Shown piece after piece: positions 41,801 through 51,158 of a stretch of 64,000 nt of DNA. Source of the DNA: JAVBMJ01 sp031551275 (lineage in GTDB: Bacteria; Bacteroidota; Bacteroidia; Bacteroidales; Rikenellaceae). The notes under the pieces are model-generated. The model worked only from the letters and a program-made list of their open reading frames with translations. It ran no database searches and was not told the origin of the DNA. The position numbers and the translations under genes were made by a program. The stretch's first letter is position 1; each line of letters begins with the position of its first letter. Location of the stretch: assembly GCA_031551275.1 (NCBI GenBank), contig JAVBNX010000006.1, positions 189,215 to 253,214 of the forward strand. The letters are read 5' to 3'.

Positions 41801-42655
41801 TTATTTTCGCGCCGGGTCGTGCGCGTACAATTCATCCATCTGCTCCAGGTACTCCTTTTTGAGCCTGTCGAGGAACTGCGAGCGGTTGCGCCGCAGGCTG
41901 ATGTCCAGGTAGCTACGGGCAATGTTGGCCCCCAGGTCTATGTTGAACATCAATTCCAGATAGCGTTTTATCTGGTTGATCGACGCCTTGCCGTTGTTGA
42001 TGCACCGCGCCGCTTTGATCGCGTACATCAGTTCGATCAGTTCGAATTTACTCCCGGTCCACATCAACCGCTCTTTCGGCAGGTTGAAAAATGGTTCGCC
42101 TCCATCCCCTTCCACAATACGGAACTGCTCGCGCAGGTACACCTGCACCAGGTCGTTCGCCAGGATTTTGGCGACCTTGTAATCATAAAGAGTTGTGAAA
42201 TTGGGATCGCGGTCATAGTAGTACCCCTCGTCGATCCTCCGCCCACTGTTACCCCTGATGAAATAATACCGGTCCAGATGCGTGCTGCCGCTGCGAAAAT
42301 AGTGAAAAAACTCGATATTCCGTTCGAAGAAACCCGTTATGCGTTGTGCCTGGACGCGGAAATAGGCCGCCTGGGCCTCTTTCCCCGCAGCGGGCAGGCT
42401 GATCTCGATCTCGTAAATGCGGCTGTGGTAAAGCAATTTGGAGAGCAGGCAGGGCTTTTGTTCCCTGAAGAACCGGACTTCGTGGGCCTCGTCGGGAAAT
42501 GTGTAGCCGGTGGTGAATTCTTTGAGCCGTTGCATGGCCCGGTCCATGCACTCGACCGATTGCCGCGCTTTTTCCAGCGTGGGTTCGTTCGTTTGTTCGA
42601 TCTGCCGGAGTCTTCGGTCGACCTCGTCCGTGAGATTGGAGATAAAATTTTCCAT
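41801..42655 (-). CDS. rteC: RteC family regulator
   Basis: RteC activates the excision operon of CTnDOT-type elements. This 284-residue protein shows the family landmarks: FFHYFRSGSTHLDRYYFIRG at about 118-137, DPNFTTLYDYKVAKILAND, and MWTGSKFELIELMYAI at about 200-215. The C-terminal winged-helix part is CINNGKASINQIKRYLELMFNIDLG. RteC presence ties the island to the tetracycline-element family of Bacteroidales. The adjacent HTH pair (40808-41487) would be a natural target. Confidence 0.87.
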   Translation of the reverse strand: MENFISNLTDEVDRRLRQIEQTNEPTLEKARQSVECMDRAMQRLKEFTTGYTFPDEAHEVRFFREQKPCLLSKLLYHSRIYEIEISLPAAGKEAQAAYFRVQAQRITGFFERNIEFFHYFRSGSTHLDRYYFIRGNSGRRIDEGYYYDRDPNFTTLYDYKVAKILANDLVQVYLREQFRIVEGDGGEPFFNLPKERLMWTGSKFELIELMYAIKAARCINNGKASINQIKRYLELMFNIDLGANIARSYLDISLRRNRSQFLDRLKKEYLEQMDELYAHDPARK

Positions 42656-42828
42656 ACCGTGATATAATTAGGTTAAACATGGCCCGGATGTGTCCGGGGG
42701 TTCTTGTAATGCCACCTTGCTTTACCGGTAGGAATCCTTTCCGCCTCTCTTACATGGCCTTTCCGGCCTCCTTCCGGTGTCTGGTCTGTCGCTTCTTCAT
42801 CGTTCGGGTATGGGTAGTCGTTTCGGGG

Positions 42829-43395
42829 TTATCGGTCTGTCGTTTCCGGGCTTTCATCGGCCACGGCGGCGGCCAGCAGTGCGGCCACCCTCCTTTTGGG
42901 GTAGGAGGCACGCAGCAGGTAGATCAGCTCGCGCCGTTGGGTTTTGAGTTTGTCGGCGGAATCCGCGTCCGCGACAAGGAACACTTCGACCTGGCCGATG
43001 TGCATCCGTATTTCGTCGGTGATCGTCACCATGACGGGCTGCGGGCCCGGGTTCCAGGCTACTTTGCGGAGTTTTTCGAGGTCCAGGCCGCAGCTCGCCA
43101 TTTCCCATTTGTCGAAAGCGCAGGTGATGATCCTCGCGTCCGCTATTCCGGTCAGCGTGAATTCCGTGTGCGGCGGGATGGAGAACAGCGTCGGCGAGGC
43201 GACGGTGATGCTGCCGTAGGGGGTTGCGGTGAGGATCGCGGCGTTGCGCGTCACCGCCACCATCAGGGCCTCGTCGCCCGTGCGTGCGGTGTGCTGTTCG
43301 CCGCGCCCCAACCGCAGTTTGGCCCACGGGGGGCACTCCGCGTTCCAGTGCAGGGGGTTGTCGCCTGCTTTCTTATCTATCGGGCATACTGTCAT
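42829..43395 (-). CDS. AraC-sensor-like cupin protein without DNA-binding domain (A)
   Basis: The 188-residue protein resembles the ligand-sensing cupin half of AraC-type regulators (PWAKLRLGRGEQHTARTGDEALMVAV, TATPYGSITVASPTLFSIPPHTEFTLTGIADARIITCAF). No helix-turn-helix follows; the rest is helical and ends within 60 residues. It shares a clear pattern with the 180-residue protein at 43847-44389. Both are at the distal end of the fimbrial operon. A role in sensing or as a decoy partner is inference. Confidence 0.6.
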   Translation of the reverse strand: MTVCPIDKKAGDNPLHWNAECPPWAKLRLGRGEQHTARTGDEALMVAVTRNAAILTATPYGSITVASPTLFSIPPHTEFTLTGIADARIITCAFDKWEMASCGLDLEKLRKVAWNPGPQPVMVTITDEIRMHIGQVEVFLVADADSADKLKTQRRELIYLLRASYPKRRVAALLAAAVADESPETTDR

Positions 43396-43455
43396 CGGAT
43401 CGTCCTGTTTTCATTGTAATCGCTTGCCGTCGTTTCCTGCCGCGCCTCCGTCGGT

Positions 43456-43839
43456 TCAGAAGGTTTGCCCGGCCCGCCCGACCACACGGCCGCCGTCGGG
43501 CGTGAGTACGAACACGGCGCTCGTTTCCCAGCACGCCCCGAACCAGGGCATGCTCTGCTCGTATTTGCAGTCGCACGCCAAGGCGATCACCTCCCCGGGG
43601 TCGCGCCCCTCGTAGAGTGTGCAGAGCGAATCGACCATCCGTCCGGCCAGCACGGCCAGGCTGTCGGCCACGGTCACGGGCCGCAGCTCCAGCGCCAGCA
43701 CCTTGAACCCCTGGTCGGGGACGGAGGCTTCGGCCATCAGGAAATCCCGGACCGCCTGCCGCTGGGCGGCGTCTTTCGGGGTGCAGGCCGCCAGCGTCAG
43801 CGCGGCGCACAGGGGGTAGAGTATCTTCGGTTTTTTCAT
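43456..43839 (-). CDS. Small lipoprotein
   Basis: The 127-residue protein has a lipoprotein signal (MKKPKILYPLCAALTLAACTPKD, Cys19). It is otherwise a single small domain (FLMAEASVPDQGFKVLALELRPVTVADSLAVL, CKYEQSMPWFGACWETSAVFVLTPDGGRVV) with several cysteines. It sits between the two cupin-like genes, 7 bp from one and 60 bp from the other, in the fimbrial operon. No known family. Confidence 0.65.
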   Translation of the reverse strand: MKKPKILYPLCAALTLAACTPKDAAQRQAVRDFLMAEASVPDQGFKVLALELRPVTVADSLAVLAGRMVDSLCTLYEGRDPGEVIALACDCKYEQSMPWFGACWETSAVFVLTPDGGRVVGRAGQTF

Positions 43840-43846
43840 CGTATTC

Positions 43847-44389
43847 CTATCGTTCGTATTCCTGCGCCAGCACGGGCCGCAGCAGGTGGGCCAGGTGGGG
43901 GCGGCGGTAGCTGCCCATCAGTTGCTCGAACAGGCGGCCGCGTACCGAGGTGGGCACATGGGCGAAATCTTCCCCCTCGCGGATGAACGAATCGGCGTGG
44001 GCCAAAAGGCCTTGCAGGGGGGCGTTGATCGCCACGGTGCAAAACAGCGGGTAGCATTTCGCGGCGCGGCGCACCAGGCGGTTGATGTTGCGGTCGGTGG
44101 CTTGCAGCGTGCCGATGTCGAAGGTGCAGAGCAGCACTTGTGCCGTTGCGATGCCGCCCAGGGTGTACTCCTCTTCGGCGGGGATGGCGAACATCTGGCC
44201 CGCACCCGCGCTTTTCTCGCCGTAGGCGACGGTCGTTACGGCCACCTCTCCCGCGAGCACCATCGCCAGCGCGGCTTGCACGCCCGTTTTGCCCGTGAAT
44301 TTCTCGCCGGGCCTGAAGGTGATCTTGGTCCACGGGCCGGCCTGGCGGACGGCTGCTGCGGGGATGTGTTTAATCGTTGCGGGTTCCAT
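43847..44389 (-). CDS. AraC-sensor-like cupin protein without DNA-binding domain (B)
   Basis: This is a paralogue of the protein at 42829-43395, with the same blocks: GPWTKITFRPGEKFTGKTGVQAALAMVLAGE, TTVAYGEKSAGAGQMFAIPAEEEYTLGGIATAQVLLCTFDIGTL. The 180-residue chain ends in a helical part (SVRGRLFEQLMGSYRRPHLAHLLRPVLAQEYER) too short for the AraC double HTH. Operon spacing is 7 bp to the lipoprotein and 14 bp to the DUF5106 gene. Confidence 0.6.
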   Translation of the reverse strand: MEPATIKHIPAAAVRQAGPWTKITFRPGEKFTGKTGVQAALAMVLAGEVAVTTVAYGEKSAGAGQMFAIPAEEEYTLGGIATAQVLLCTFDIGTLQATDRNINRLVRRAAKCYPLFCTVAINAPLQGLLAHADSFIREGEDFAHVPTSVRGRLFEQLMGSYRRPHLAHLLRPVLAQEYER

Positions 44390-44403
44390 TTTGTCGGGTG
44401 CTG

Positions 44404-45357
44404 CTAATTACTGTTCTGTTCGTTCATTCCGGCGAGTATGGTTTCGAGGCGCGGGGGCGCGGGGTCTTTGGCGATCACGCGCTTGTCCGCGTCGAGCAGG
44501 TAGAGGGTGGGTATGGCCCGAAAATCGTAAATATCGTCTTTGACCGCCGTGGAGGTCGTGCGGGCGTTGATCCACGCGAAGGGTATCTCGTTTTGGTGAT
44601 CCGTCCAACCTTTCAAATCTTCGTCGGGATAGACGGCCAACACGGTCAGGCGACCGTAGTTCATCAGGGCCGACACCACGGGCGAGTTTTCCAGGAACGA
44701 GCGTATCTCGGCGCAGGCCGGGCAGCCCAGGTTGTAGAAATAAAGGAGTAGCAGATCGGAATCCACCGAGTGCAGGCGGGCCCTGCCGCCGGTGGATAGC
44801 GCGATGTCGAAATCGGGGGCCACCGTGCCGCGCATCGCCTTGCGCACCCGCTCCCGCTGGAAGGCGGGGCGCAGCCTTTCGAGGCTGTCGAGGTGGGGCG
44901 AGGCGAGGATGGCGTCGAGGGCCACGGCGTAGAGGTCTTCGTTGCGGTGGGGCGAATTGGGGTCGTAGAGGTACTTTTCCGTCGCCCCGGCGAACCACCT
45001 CAGCACCGTGCTGTCGGCTCCGGCCGCCGTAATCGTCGCGGCGAGGGCGCGGGACGAGGCGTCGGGCGCGGCGGCGTTCAGCTCGCGCACCCAATCGGCG
45101 AAGAACGGCTCCAATCCGGGGGCGGCGGCCAGCGCCAGGTCGGATAGGTCGGAGGCGTCCCAAAAGTGCGCCACGGCGTAGTCTGCTTTAGCCCGCTCTT
45201 CGGTAAGGACGCCCGGCACAACCGGATAGGCGAACGGCTGCGGCCGATCCCCGGCGGACTTGCGGCCGCCGCAGGACACGGCGCACCACGCGGCCACGGC
45301 CACGAGTGCCAGCGGCGCGAGCCTTGCCAATCCTTTATTTATCCGATACCGGTTCAT
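44404..45357 (-). CDS. DUF5106 thioredoxin-like lipoprotein
   Basis: The 317-residue protein starts with a lipoprotein signal (Cys29 in WCAVSCGG). A DUF5106-type helical domain follows at about 55-175 and a thioredoxin-like domain with CPAC at 212-215 (LLLYFYNLGCPACAEIRSF) and the cis-Pro region AIPTLYLLDADKRVI. It probably faces the periplasm and works on disulfides, perhaps of pilus subunits or the cysteine-bearing lipoprotein next door. Its start overlaps the small membrane protein gene by 4 bp (ATGA). Confidence 0.82.
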   Translation of the reverse strand: MNRYRINKGLARLAPLALVAVAAWCAVSCGGRKSAGDRPQPFAYPVVPGVLTEERAKADYAVAHFWDASDLSDLALAAAPGLEPFFADWVRELNAAAPDASSRALAATITAAGADSTVLRWFAGATEKYLYDPNSPHRNEDLYAVALDAILASPHLDSLERLRPAFQRERVRKAMRGTVAPDFDIALSTGGRARLHSVDSDLLLLYFYNLGCPACAEIRSFLENSPVVSALMNYGRLTVLAVYPDEDLKGWTDHQNEIPFAWINARTTSTAVKDDIYDFRAIPTLYLLDADKRVIAKDPAPPRLETILAGMNEQNSN

Positions 45358-45524
45358 TTGCGATCCATTGTTGCGTATTCACCCTTTATGCACTCCCGCC
45401 CGGCCTGCGTCCCGCCGCTCCGGGCATGGCTGTGGGTGTAGAGGTTCCACGAAAACCATGTCCAGAAGGCGATCAGCAGGGCGAATTTCAGCGTCAGGGT
45501 TATCTGTTTGCGGGTCGGTTTCAC
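45354..45524 (-). CDS. Small single-TM protein with GTG start, 56 aa
   Basis: An in-frame stop lies 18 bp upstream of the GTG at 45524, so this is the only likely start. The 56 residues have a basic N-terminus (MKPTRKQITL), one membrane segment (TLKFALLIAFWTWFSWNLY) and a polar tail (HSHARSGGTQAGRECIK). The stop overlaps the DUF5106 start (ATGA), which supports translation. It fills the gap between the tip adhesin and the DUF5106 gene. Function unknown. Confidence 0.55.
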   Translation of the reverse strand: MKPTRKQITLTLKFALLIAFWTWFSWNLYTHSHARSGGTQAGRECIKGEYATMDRK

Positions 45525-45596
45525 GACCGTTCGTTCGTTTTAGGTAATCCCGGCCTGCGGATCATGCGGGGAATCCGCAGGCCGAGGACTTTCTAA

Positions 45597-48500
45597 TTAC
45601 TCTCTGACGCAACGAATGGATTGCCCCATAACCTTCGAACTATAATTCTGTGCAGTATTAGCCGTTCCATCAGTCCACAAACCGAGTTTGTAGTTATTAC
45701 TTGCGTCATATTGGTTAGCACTGTGAATTTGTACGCCATTATTTAGTGTAAGTTGACCGAAAGACGATCCATTTCTATAACCTGCACCCGGAAAGAATAC
45801 CGAATTGTTTATTCTTACGCCTGAATTTGAAACAATAGTTATCGACGCCAATGGTCCCCAAACACCCCATTGGGGAGCAGAACCCGTTATGCCCATCGGG
45901 GGAACTTTCCATCCTGCGGGACAAGGATCGAACACGGTCTTGCCTCCATTAACCCATGACGTTGCACCGCTTGAACCACTCCAAGCGGCCGCCCATCCGA
46001 AAGGATTTTGAACAGAACTTATCAAAGTATTGGATGCTGCGCCCTTTGATCCCCAGGTAATGGAACCAGCTCCGCTATATATCTTATCATTCGTATTGGG
46101 GAACGGGTCTTTTCTTCCCCATTGGTAATATAGTCCCATTACAGGGTCACCTGAAGTACGAGGGGATATCCAACCATCATTACCTGCCCTCATCGCTCCG
46201 AGATTCCTATCCATCCAGTAGGTTATTCCTGCGCCATTGAGATTTGTCCCCAAATTGCTGGATTCAATAGTTGCTTTTGAGTTCGTCACCCAAATATGCC
46301 AGCTCCACTTAATCCTGTCCGTGCCGCTTCCGACCGTAACAGCTACCACGGCATTGCCTTCGCCAGAGCCGGGCGTAACGATAAGGAATCCCAAACCCCC
46401 TTTGCCTACATACTGTAATTGGGCAATATTTGAATTGGCAGCTATGCCATTTGCGTTATCAGTCCAGACGAGTTCAGAACCGCAAGTAACCCCATCGGCA
46501 ATTTGTTTGGTAGTACCCAATCCCATTGCGGTAAGTATTGTGGAGTTGTTGGCCCGACTGACCGGAATTACTGCCGGTTTACCACCGGGGGTGACAATGT
46601 AACAGTTCGATTCCGGCTCAGGACTACCGCAAGGAATAGACAATGTTTTTGTAGTAGTCATTTCCTGGCTTGAAAGTTCAAAATTCAATTCGCCGTAAAG
46701 GAGTACTTTGTTTGTCATATCGTCCACAGTTGCGAATGTTACGACCGTACCGCTGGGTAGGTTAGGATTGCCGCTGGCGACCACTACGTCGATGGAGCTA
46801 CCCGCCGTGATCCCGTTGCCCGTTACCAACGCGGCGCCATTTAAACCTGCATTGCTCTTGGCTTTGAGCACCCAGGGCACGCTCGATTTTACGGTAACCG
46901 TATGAGTACTCGCATCAAGCCGCCACAAATCTGCATCGGTTTCGATGGTCATATTCTTTGCCGAGTGTTGCAGGATAACCTTTTGGGTCATAGCGGCGCT
47001 TCCGGTTCCGACCGTGTAATCAATCTGCGTGCGGCGGATGGGGAACGGATCGGTTTCGAGGTATGCCGTCGTATAGGTTGTCGGCAGGGCGGTGTGTTCG
47101 ACCTTGCCCGAACCGTTGGTAATGTCGGTCAGGTAAATGTCCGATCCGGTGTTGTCGTCGAGTCCGCTTATCATCCTCCAACTCTGCCATTCGACATAGG
47201 GATAGTAGGATGCGTCGATAATCTGTACCTGCTTTTTAACCGATTTGAGCGTATTGGTTTCCGGCGCCCAATTCACTTGGTATTTCTTCACGGCCGGGAT
47301 TTCGTCTGCCTCGGTGAACCACACGAGGTTGGCGATCGTGTTGAACGAGTCGTCGGTAATGCTCAAATTGCCTTTGCCGTATTCGTGTTGCAACACGGTG
47401 ATCCTCGCCTCCAGTCGTCCGGCCTTGATCCAGATGTAGCCGGTGCGGGGGCTGCCGGTGGCGTTGTCGGTGACGGTGATGCCCACGGGGACGGTCGCCT
47501 CGCCTGCGCCGTAGAGGGTGCCGGGGGTCTTGTCGGTCGAGAACCACGTAGCGGGGGTCGTCCCGTCGGCTTCGGTGATTTTGGTGATCTTCCAGCCTGC
47601 CGCCACGTCGGTCTTCAGGGTGATGGACTGCGTTTCGGCCTCCATGTAATACTCCAGTTCGCTCGACGGGCGCACGGCCAGGTAGTTCTGCCCGTCGAAG
47701 GTGATGTCGCCCAGGTCGCCCTCGTTCCATTGCAGCACGCCACCGTCCATGTTCAGCGGGTCGGAGCCGAAGGCTTCGGCTTCCGTGGGATAGCCCTCGC
47801 CGTCTATCGAGGTGATGTTGACCAGGTAGCGGTGGTTGCGCAGGATGTCCAGCTTTTGCTGCGCCTGGGGCGCGGTGATGCGCTCGTAGAAGTCGACGCG
47901 GTACCACGTCTTGACGGTCGTGTTCAGCGCGTCGCCCGGCTTGGTGTAGTAGCCGCCGATCACCAGGCAGGGGGCCTTCGCGGGATCGGTCTGGGTCTTG
48001 TTGTCCACCTCCGAGATGTAGATGCCCTGCATCAGCCCGTATCCGGCGGGCGAGAGGGGGTAGGCCAGCGCCGCCGTGTTGCGCTCGGCGTATGCGGCCG
48101 CCACGGTCGGCAGGATGGCTTTGCCCGCGTTGCCGCCCGTGCCCATATTGGCGTCCAGCGGGGCGGCGTAGCCCTTCTTATTGGTGTTGTAGACGTTGAT
48201 GTCCGAGATTTTGAACACATTGCCCAGGCCGTTGGCCACGGGGCTGTTGATGTTGCCCGTCACGTTGATCCCCACGTCGATGCGGGCTATCGAACGCACC
48301 AGCGCGATGGTGGGGAAGGTCAGCGTGGGGGTGACGGCGTAGGAGGCCGTTTCGCCCCACATGGGCAGCTTGGTGTAGCTGGCGCTGCTCGTCGCGTTCC
48401 ACTTGCCGCCGCTCTCGAAGCGCACCAGCTCAAGCACCTGCGCCTTGCTCATCGACGAGGTGAACGACGATTTCACGGCGTCGATCTCATCGCGCAGGTT

Positions 48501-48860
48501 GGCCAGGATCACGAACTTGTGCTCGTCCGTCCCGGCGGTCTGCTTCAACAGCACCTTGAAGGTCTTTTGGTTGACCGCGCCGTTGTTGTTGTTGATGTCG
48601 GTGCCGTGGCCCACGTACAGGAATGTTTCGCCGCCCGCGCCGTCGTCCTTGAACGCCAGCACGTCCAGCGTGGCGATGTGGTTCTCCTCCACCTGGCCTA
48701 TCGAGCGGGTGTTGGGGGTCGATGCGCCCGGGACGCTCACGGTGAGCGTCAGGTAGCTCCCGTCGGCGGGGTTTTGTGCTTCGTAACGGTCTTTCATACA
48801 CCCGGTCAGCGCTCCGAGCAGGAGTGCGGTGAGAACGGGCAGGATCAGTCTGGTTTTCAT
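45597..48860 (-). CDS. Fimbrial tip adhesin-like lipoprotein with FISUMP C-terminus
   Basis: The 1087-residue lipoprotein (Cys21 in LTGCMKDRY) begins with a fimbrillin-like N-terminal domain (DUF4906 type), including a TR-S cleavage-like site at Arg52. Ig/BACON-like beta domains follow in the middle (about 390-720). The C-terminus is a FISUMP domain (FDPCPAGWKVPPMG, then GYRNGSS, LGLWTDG and MGQSIRCVRE). A large size plus a lectin-like end suits a pilus-tip adhesin. The DNA for the last 420 or so codons (below about 46900) is visibly more AT-rich than the rest, which suggests domain exchange. It is fourth in the minus-strand fimbrial gene order. Confidence 0.8.
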   Translation of the reverse strand: MKTRLILPVLTALLLGALTGCMKDRYEAQNPADGSYLTLTVSVPGASTPNTRSIGQVEENHIATLDVLAFKDDGAGGETFLYVGHGTDINNNNGAVNQKTFKVLLKQTAGTDEHKFVILANLRDEIDAVKSSFTSSMSKAQVLELVRFESGGKWNATSSASYTKLPMWGETASYAVTPTLTFPTIALVRSIARIDVGINVTGNINSPVANGLGNVFKISDINVYNTNKKGYAAPLDANMGTGGNAGKAILPTVAAAYAERNTAALAYPLSPAGYGLMQGIYISEVDNKTQTDPAKAPCLVIGGYYTKPGDALNTTVKTWYRVDFYERITAPQAQQKLDILRNHRYLVNITSIDGEGYPTEAEAFGSDPLNMDGGVLQWNEGDLGDITFDGQNYLAVRPSSELEYYMEAETQSITLKTDVAAGWKITKITEADGTTPATWFSTDKTPGTLYGAGEATVPVGITVTDNATGSPRTGYIWIKAGRLEARITVLQHEYGKGNLSITDDSFNTIANLVWFTEADEIPAVKKYQVNWAPETNTLKSVKKQVQIIDASYYPYVEWQSWRMISGLDDNTGSDIYLTDITNGSGKVEHTALPTTYTTAYLETDPFPIRRTQIDYTVGTGSAAMTQKVILQHSAKNMTIETDADLWRLDASTHTVTVKSSVPWVLKAKSNAGLNGAALVTGNGITAGSSIDVVVASGNPNLPSGTVVTFATVDDMTNKVLLYGELNFELSSQEMTTTKTLSIPCGSPEPESNCYIVTPGGKPAVIPVSRANNSTILTAMGLGTTKQIADGVTCGSELVWTDNANGIAANSNIAQLQYVGKGGLGFLIVTPGSGEGNAVVAVTVGSGTDRIKWSWHIWVTNSKATIESSNLGTNLNGAGITYWMDRNLGAMRAGNDGWISPRTSGDPVMGLYYQWGRKDPFPNTNDKIYSGAGSITWGSKGAASNTLISSVQNPFGWAAAWSGSSGATSWVNGGKTVFDPCPAGWKVPPMGITGSAPQWGVWGPLASITIVSNSGVRINNSVFFPGAGYRNGSSFGQLTLNNGVQIHSANQYDASNNYKLGLWTDGTANTAQNYSSKVMGQSIRCVRE

Positions 48861-48900
48861 TCTATCTTGTTTTTCGATTATCGTCTGGTTTGGGGGCGGC

Positions 48901-50037
48901 CTATATTCCGCCTTCCTGCAACACGTCCACCCAGTCGGTCACGGTGACGTAGACCGTCAGCGTGACCTCGCCCTGGTAGGCTTGTTCCGGTGTGCCGGAG
49001 CCGGGGCCGGAGGCGGATTGGATCTCGACCTTGTAATGGTTGTTGCGCAGGATATGGCTCGACGCGTTCGAGGATGCGTCGGTGGTCGTTTTCAGGTTGA
49101 TGCGGTAGTAGCCCGGTACGCCGTCGTACTCCGCGCCCACGATCAGCGCCGTGCCTTTCAACCGGTCGGCCTCGGTGTATGCGGGGGACTCGTAACAGTA
49201 GATCGAGCGGATGATCTCGCCCCTCGGGTCCACACCCGGGCCCGTGTCGGCGGCCAGGTACTCGGTCGCGTGGGCCAGGATCGGCGTTCCGGTGGGGTTG
49301 CCGTCCGTGGCGGGCACGGCGGCCACATGGGCGCAATCCTTGCCCCCGACCGCACTGGCGTCGTAGCGGAAATCGCTGAAATCCCAGGCCACGTAGCCCG
49401 AGGTCTTGCGGTTGTAGAGCATCGCGCTGGTGAGCTGGAAATTCGCCAGCCCGGCTTTGAGCGTCACGTCCACGCGGGCCACCATGCGGATCAGCGGGAA
49501 GGTGCCGATCACCTTGCCGTCGGCGTCCACCAGCACCTCGTCGGTCTGGGCGTACATCGGGAACGGCTTGAACGTCCCCCCGCCGTTGTTGTAGGCGGGC
49601 CATTCGCCGTTGCCTTCCGAGCAGACGATCTTGCGCAGGGCGTCGGCCATCTTCTCGTGCTGGACAAGACCCGTTATGTAGTCCGCGCCGTTGCAGATCA
49701 CCACGAATTTCTGCAATTCGGAGTAACCCTTCACCGAGGCCGTGACGGTGATCACGCCCGCGTTGTCGGCGCGGCGGATGTTGCCCGCCCGGTAGCCGTA
49801 GCGCCACTCGTTAGAGGGGTCCTTATAGAATGCCAGCACGGTGATGGCGTCGATGTCGATCTGGCTCTCCTCGTCCGCGCTGATGGCGCGTGTGCCGCCG
49901 CCGAAGGGGACGGTCATCGAGAAACGCACGTCCTTATCCTCGCCGCCGGGCGTAATGTCCGTTTGCGGCTCGCGGGAGCAGCAGGCCAGGGTGAGGGCGG
50001 CTATTACCGCCGTGATGATCCTTGTGTATCGCTTCAT
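48901..50037 (-). CDS. Accessory fimbrillin-family lipoprotein
   Basis: The ATG at 50037 (MKRYTRIITAVIAALTLACCSREP) puts the lipoprotein signal at the N-terminus; the frame extends six codons further. The 378-residue protein shows the FimA/Mfa-like two-domain pattern: VRFSMTVPFGGGTRAISADE with a likely protease site after Arg50, FVVICNGADYITG, MVARVDVTLKAG, and the C-terminal RNNHYKVEIQSA...VTVTDWVDV strand. It should be a minor or tip-proximal subunit. It lies 40 bp from the adhesin gene. Confidence 0.82.
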   Translation of the reverse strand: MKRYTRIITAVIAALTLACCSREPQTDITPGGEDKDVRFSMTVPFGGGTRAISADEESQIDIDAITVLAFYKDPSNEWRYGYRAGNIRRADNAGVITVTASVKGYSELQKFVVICNGADYITGLVQHEKMADALRKIVCSEGNGEWPAYNNGGGTFKPFPMYAQTDEVLVDADGKVIGTFPLIRMVARVDVTLKAGLANFQLTSAMLYNRKTSGYVAWDFSDFRYDASAVGGKDCAHVAAVPATDGNPTGTPILAHATEYLAADTGPGVDPRGEIIRSIYCYESPAYTEADRLKGTALIVGAEYDGVPGYYRINLKTTTDASSNASSHILRNNHYKVEIQSASGPGSGTPEQAYQGEVTLTVYVTVTDWVDVLQEGGI

Positions 50038-50061
50038 ATCTCTTGCTATGCTCATTGCTGG

Positions 50062-50991
50062 TTAGTATTCGCCCCCGGGGGTGATGATTTGTGTGACCCA
50101 ACTCGGAACGCTGACCGACACGCCCAGGTCGTAGAATTTGATCAGGATGTCTATCGTGTCCTTCAGCGCCGTAGGGTTGGCCTCCAGAAACTCCTTGAGG
50201 TTCACGGTGGCTATGACGGTGCCGTCAGAGGCTTTGCGCACCGTGATCACCATATCGTCCGTTATCTCGCCGAACGCGCTGTGGAACGCGGCCAGCTGCG
50301 CGGGGCCGTCGGCGGTGGTCACGCCGTGGGCCGCCTGCGTGAAATCGACCCTGCGGTCGGTCGTGTTGTAGAAAAAGTCGTACTGCGCCCAGAGTTGTTC
50401 GATCTCCACCGTCACCTCATACGGCACGCCCTGCACCCAGACGTTCACGGTGCGGTGCGCCCTGACCAGCGGCACTTCGTGCGTCAGGCTCCCGTCCCGG
50501 GGAACGCTGAACGTGTAGATCGCCATATCGCTGTCCGTTTGGGTCGCGGGGCGCTCCTTCTTCGGGCCGTAGTAGACCTCGTCGCCCGATGCGGTGGCCG
50601 CCGCGTCGATCTCGGCGCAGCACTGCGCGAAGGTGGTGACCCCGGGGGTCATGGCCCCGAAGCAGGAATTGCTCCCCATGTTGCCCCAGCACACCACGCG
50701 GTAGTCGCCCGGGGGCAGGCTTAACCGCCATCCGGCGAACTCGTCCAGTTCCGATTTCTCGAAGCGGCGGTGCTCGACCAGCCGGTTGTCGGCGTCGAAG
50801 ATAAAGGCGTCGACCGTTGTGATCGTCTGCGGGAACAGGTCGGCCCCCGCGCCGTCTTTGAGCGTGAAGATCAGCGTGGCGTTGTCGCCCCACACGCATC
50901 CCGAAAGGTCGTCGTAGACCATTTCGCATCCGGTCAGCGCCAGGGTGAGCGCCATGCAGGCCGTGGTGAAAAATTTGGATAATACTCTCAT
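50062..50991 (-). CDS. FimB/Mfa2-family fimbrial anchor
   Basis: Mfa2/FimB proteins hold the pilus to the outer membrane and cap its length. The 309-residue lipoprotein (Cys22 in LALTGCEMVYDDLSGC) has the family start CxxVYDDLSxC. Also present are ITTVDAFIFDADNRLVEHRRF and LSLPPGDYRVVCWGNMGSN, all typical. Unlike the other three subunits it lacks a TR-A/S site after the lipobox, in line with an anchor that is not polymerised. It directly precedes the accessory fimbrillin. Confidence 0.88.
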   Translation of the reverse strand: MRVLSKFFTTACMALTLALTGCEMVYDDLSGCVWGDNATLIFTLKDGAGADLFPQTITTVDAFIFDADNRLVEHRRFEKSELDEFAGWRLSLPPGDYRVVCWGNMGSNSCFGAMTPGVTTFAQCCAEIDAAATASGDEVYYGPKKERPATQTDSDMAIYTFSVPRDGSLTHEVPLVRAHRTVNVWVQGVPYEVTVEIEQLWAQYDFFYNTTDRRVDFTQAAHGVTTADGPAQLAAFHSAFGEITDDMVITVRKASDGTVIATVNLKEFLEANPTALKDTIDILIKFYDLGVSVSVPSWVTQIITPGGEY

Positions 50992-51158
50992 ATCGCGTTT
51001 TTGTCGTTATTGCTTCGTCGCCGGATGGCCGTGGCCGTCCCTTTCGGCGGAAATATCCCGCCTTTAGTGACCGGGAGGGGACATTCAACCCCGCCCGGCC
51101 TGTATTGGAAATTATCCGATTTTATTCGGTCGCGGGCCATGCGCCCGCGTTCCCCGCG

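Noticed and set aside
46902..50724. Long plus-strand frames opposite the adhesin and fimbrillin genes (about 680 and 630 codons)
   Set aside because: They are GC-driven antisense frames; the minus-strand genes have signal peptides and fimbrial motifs.
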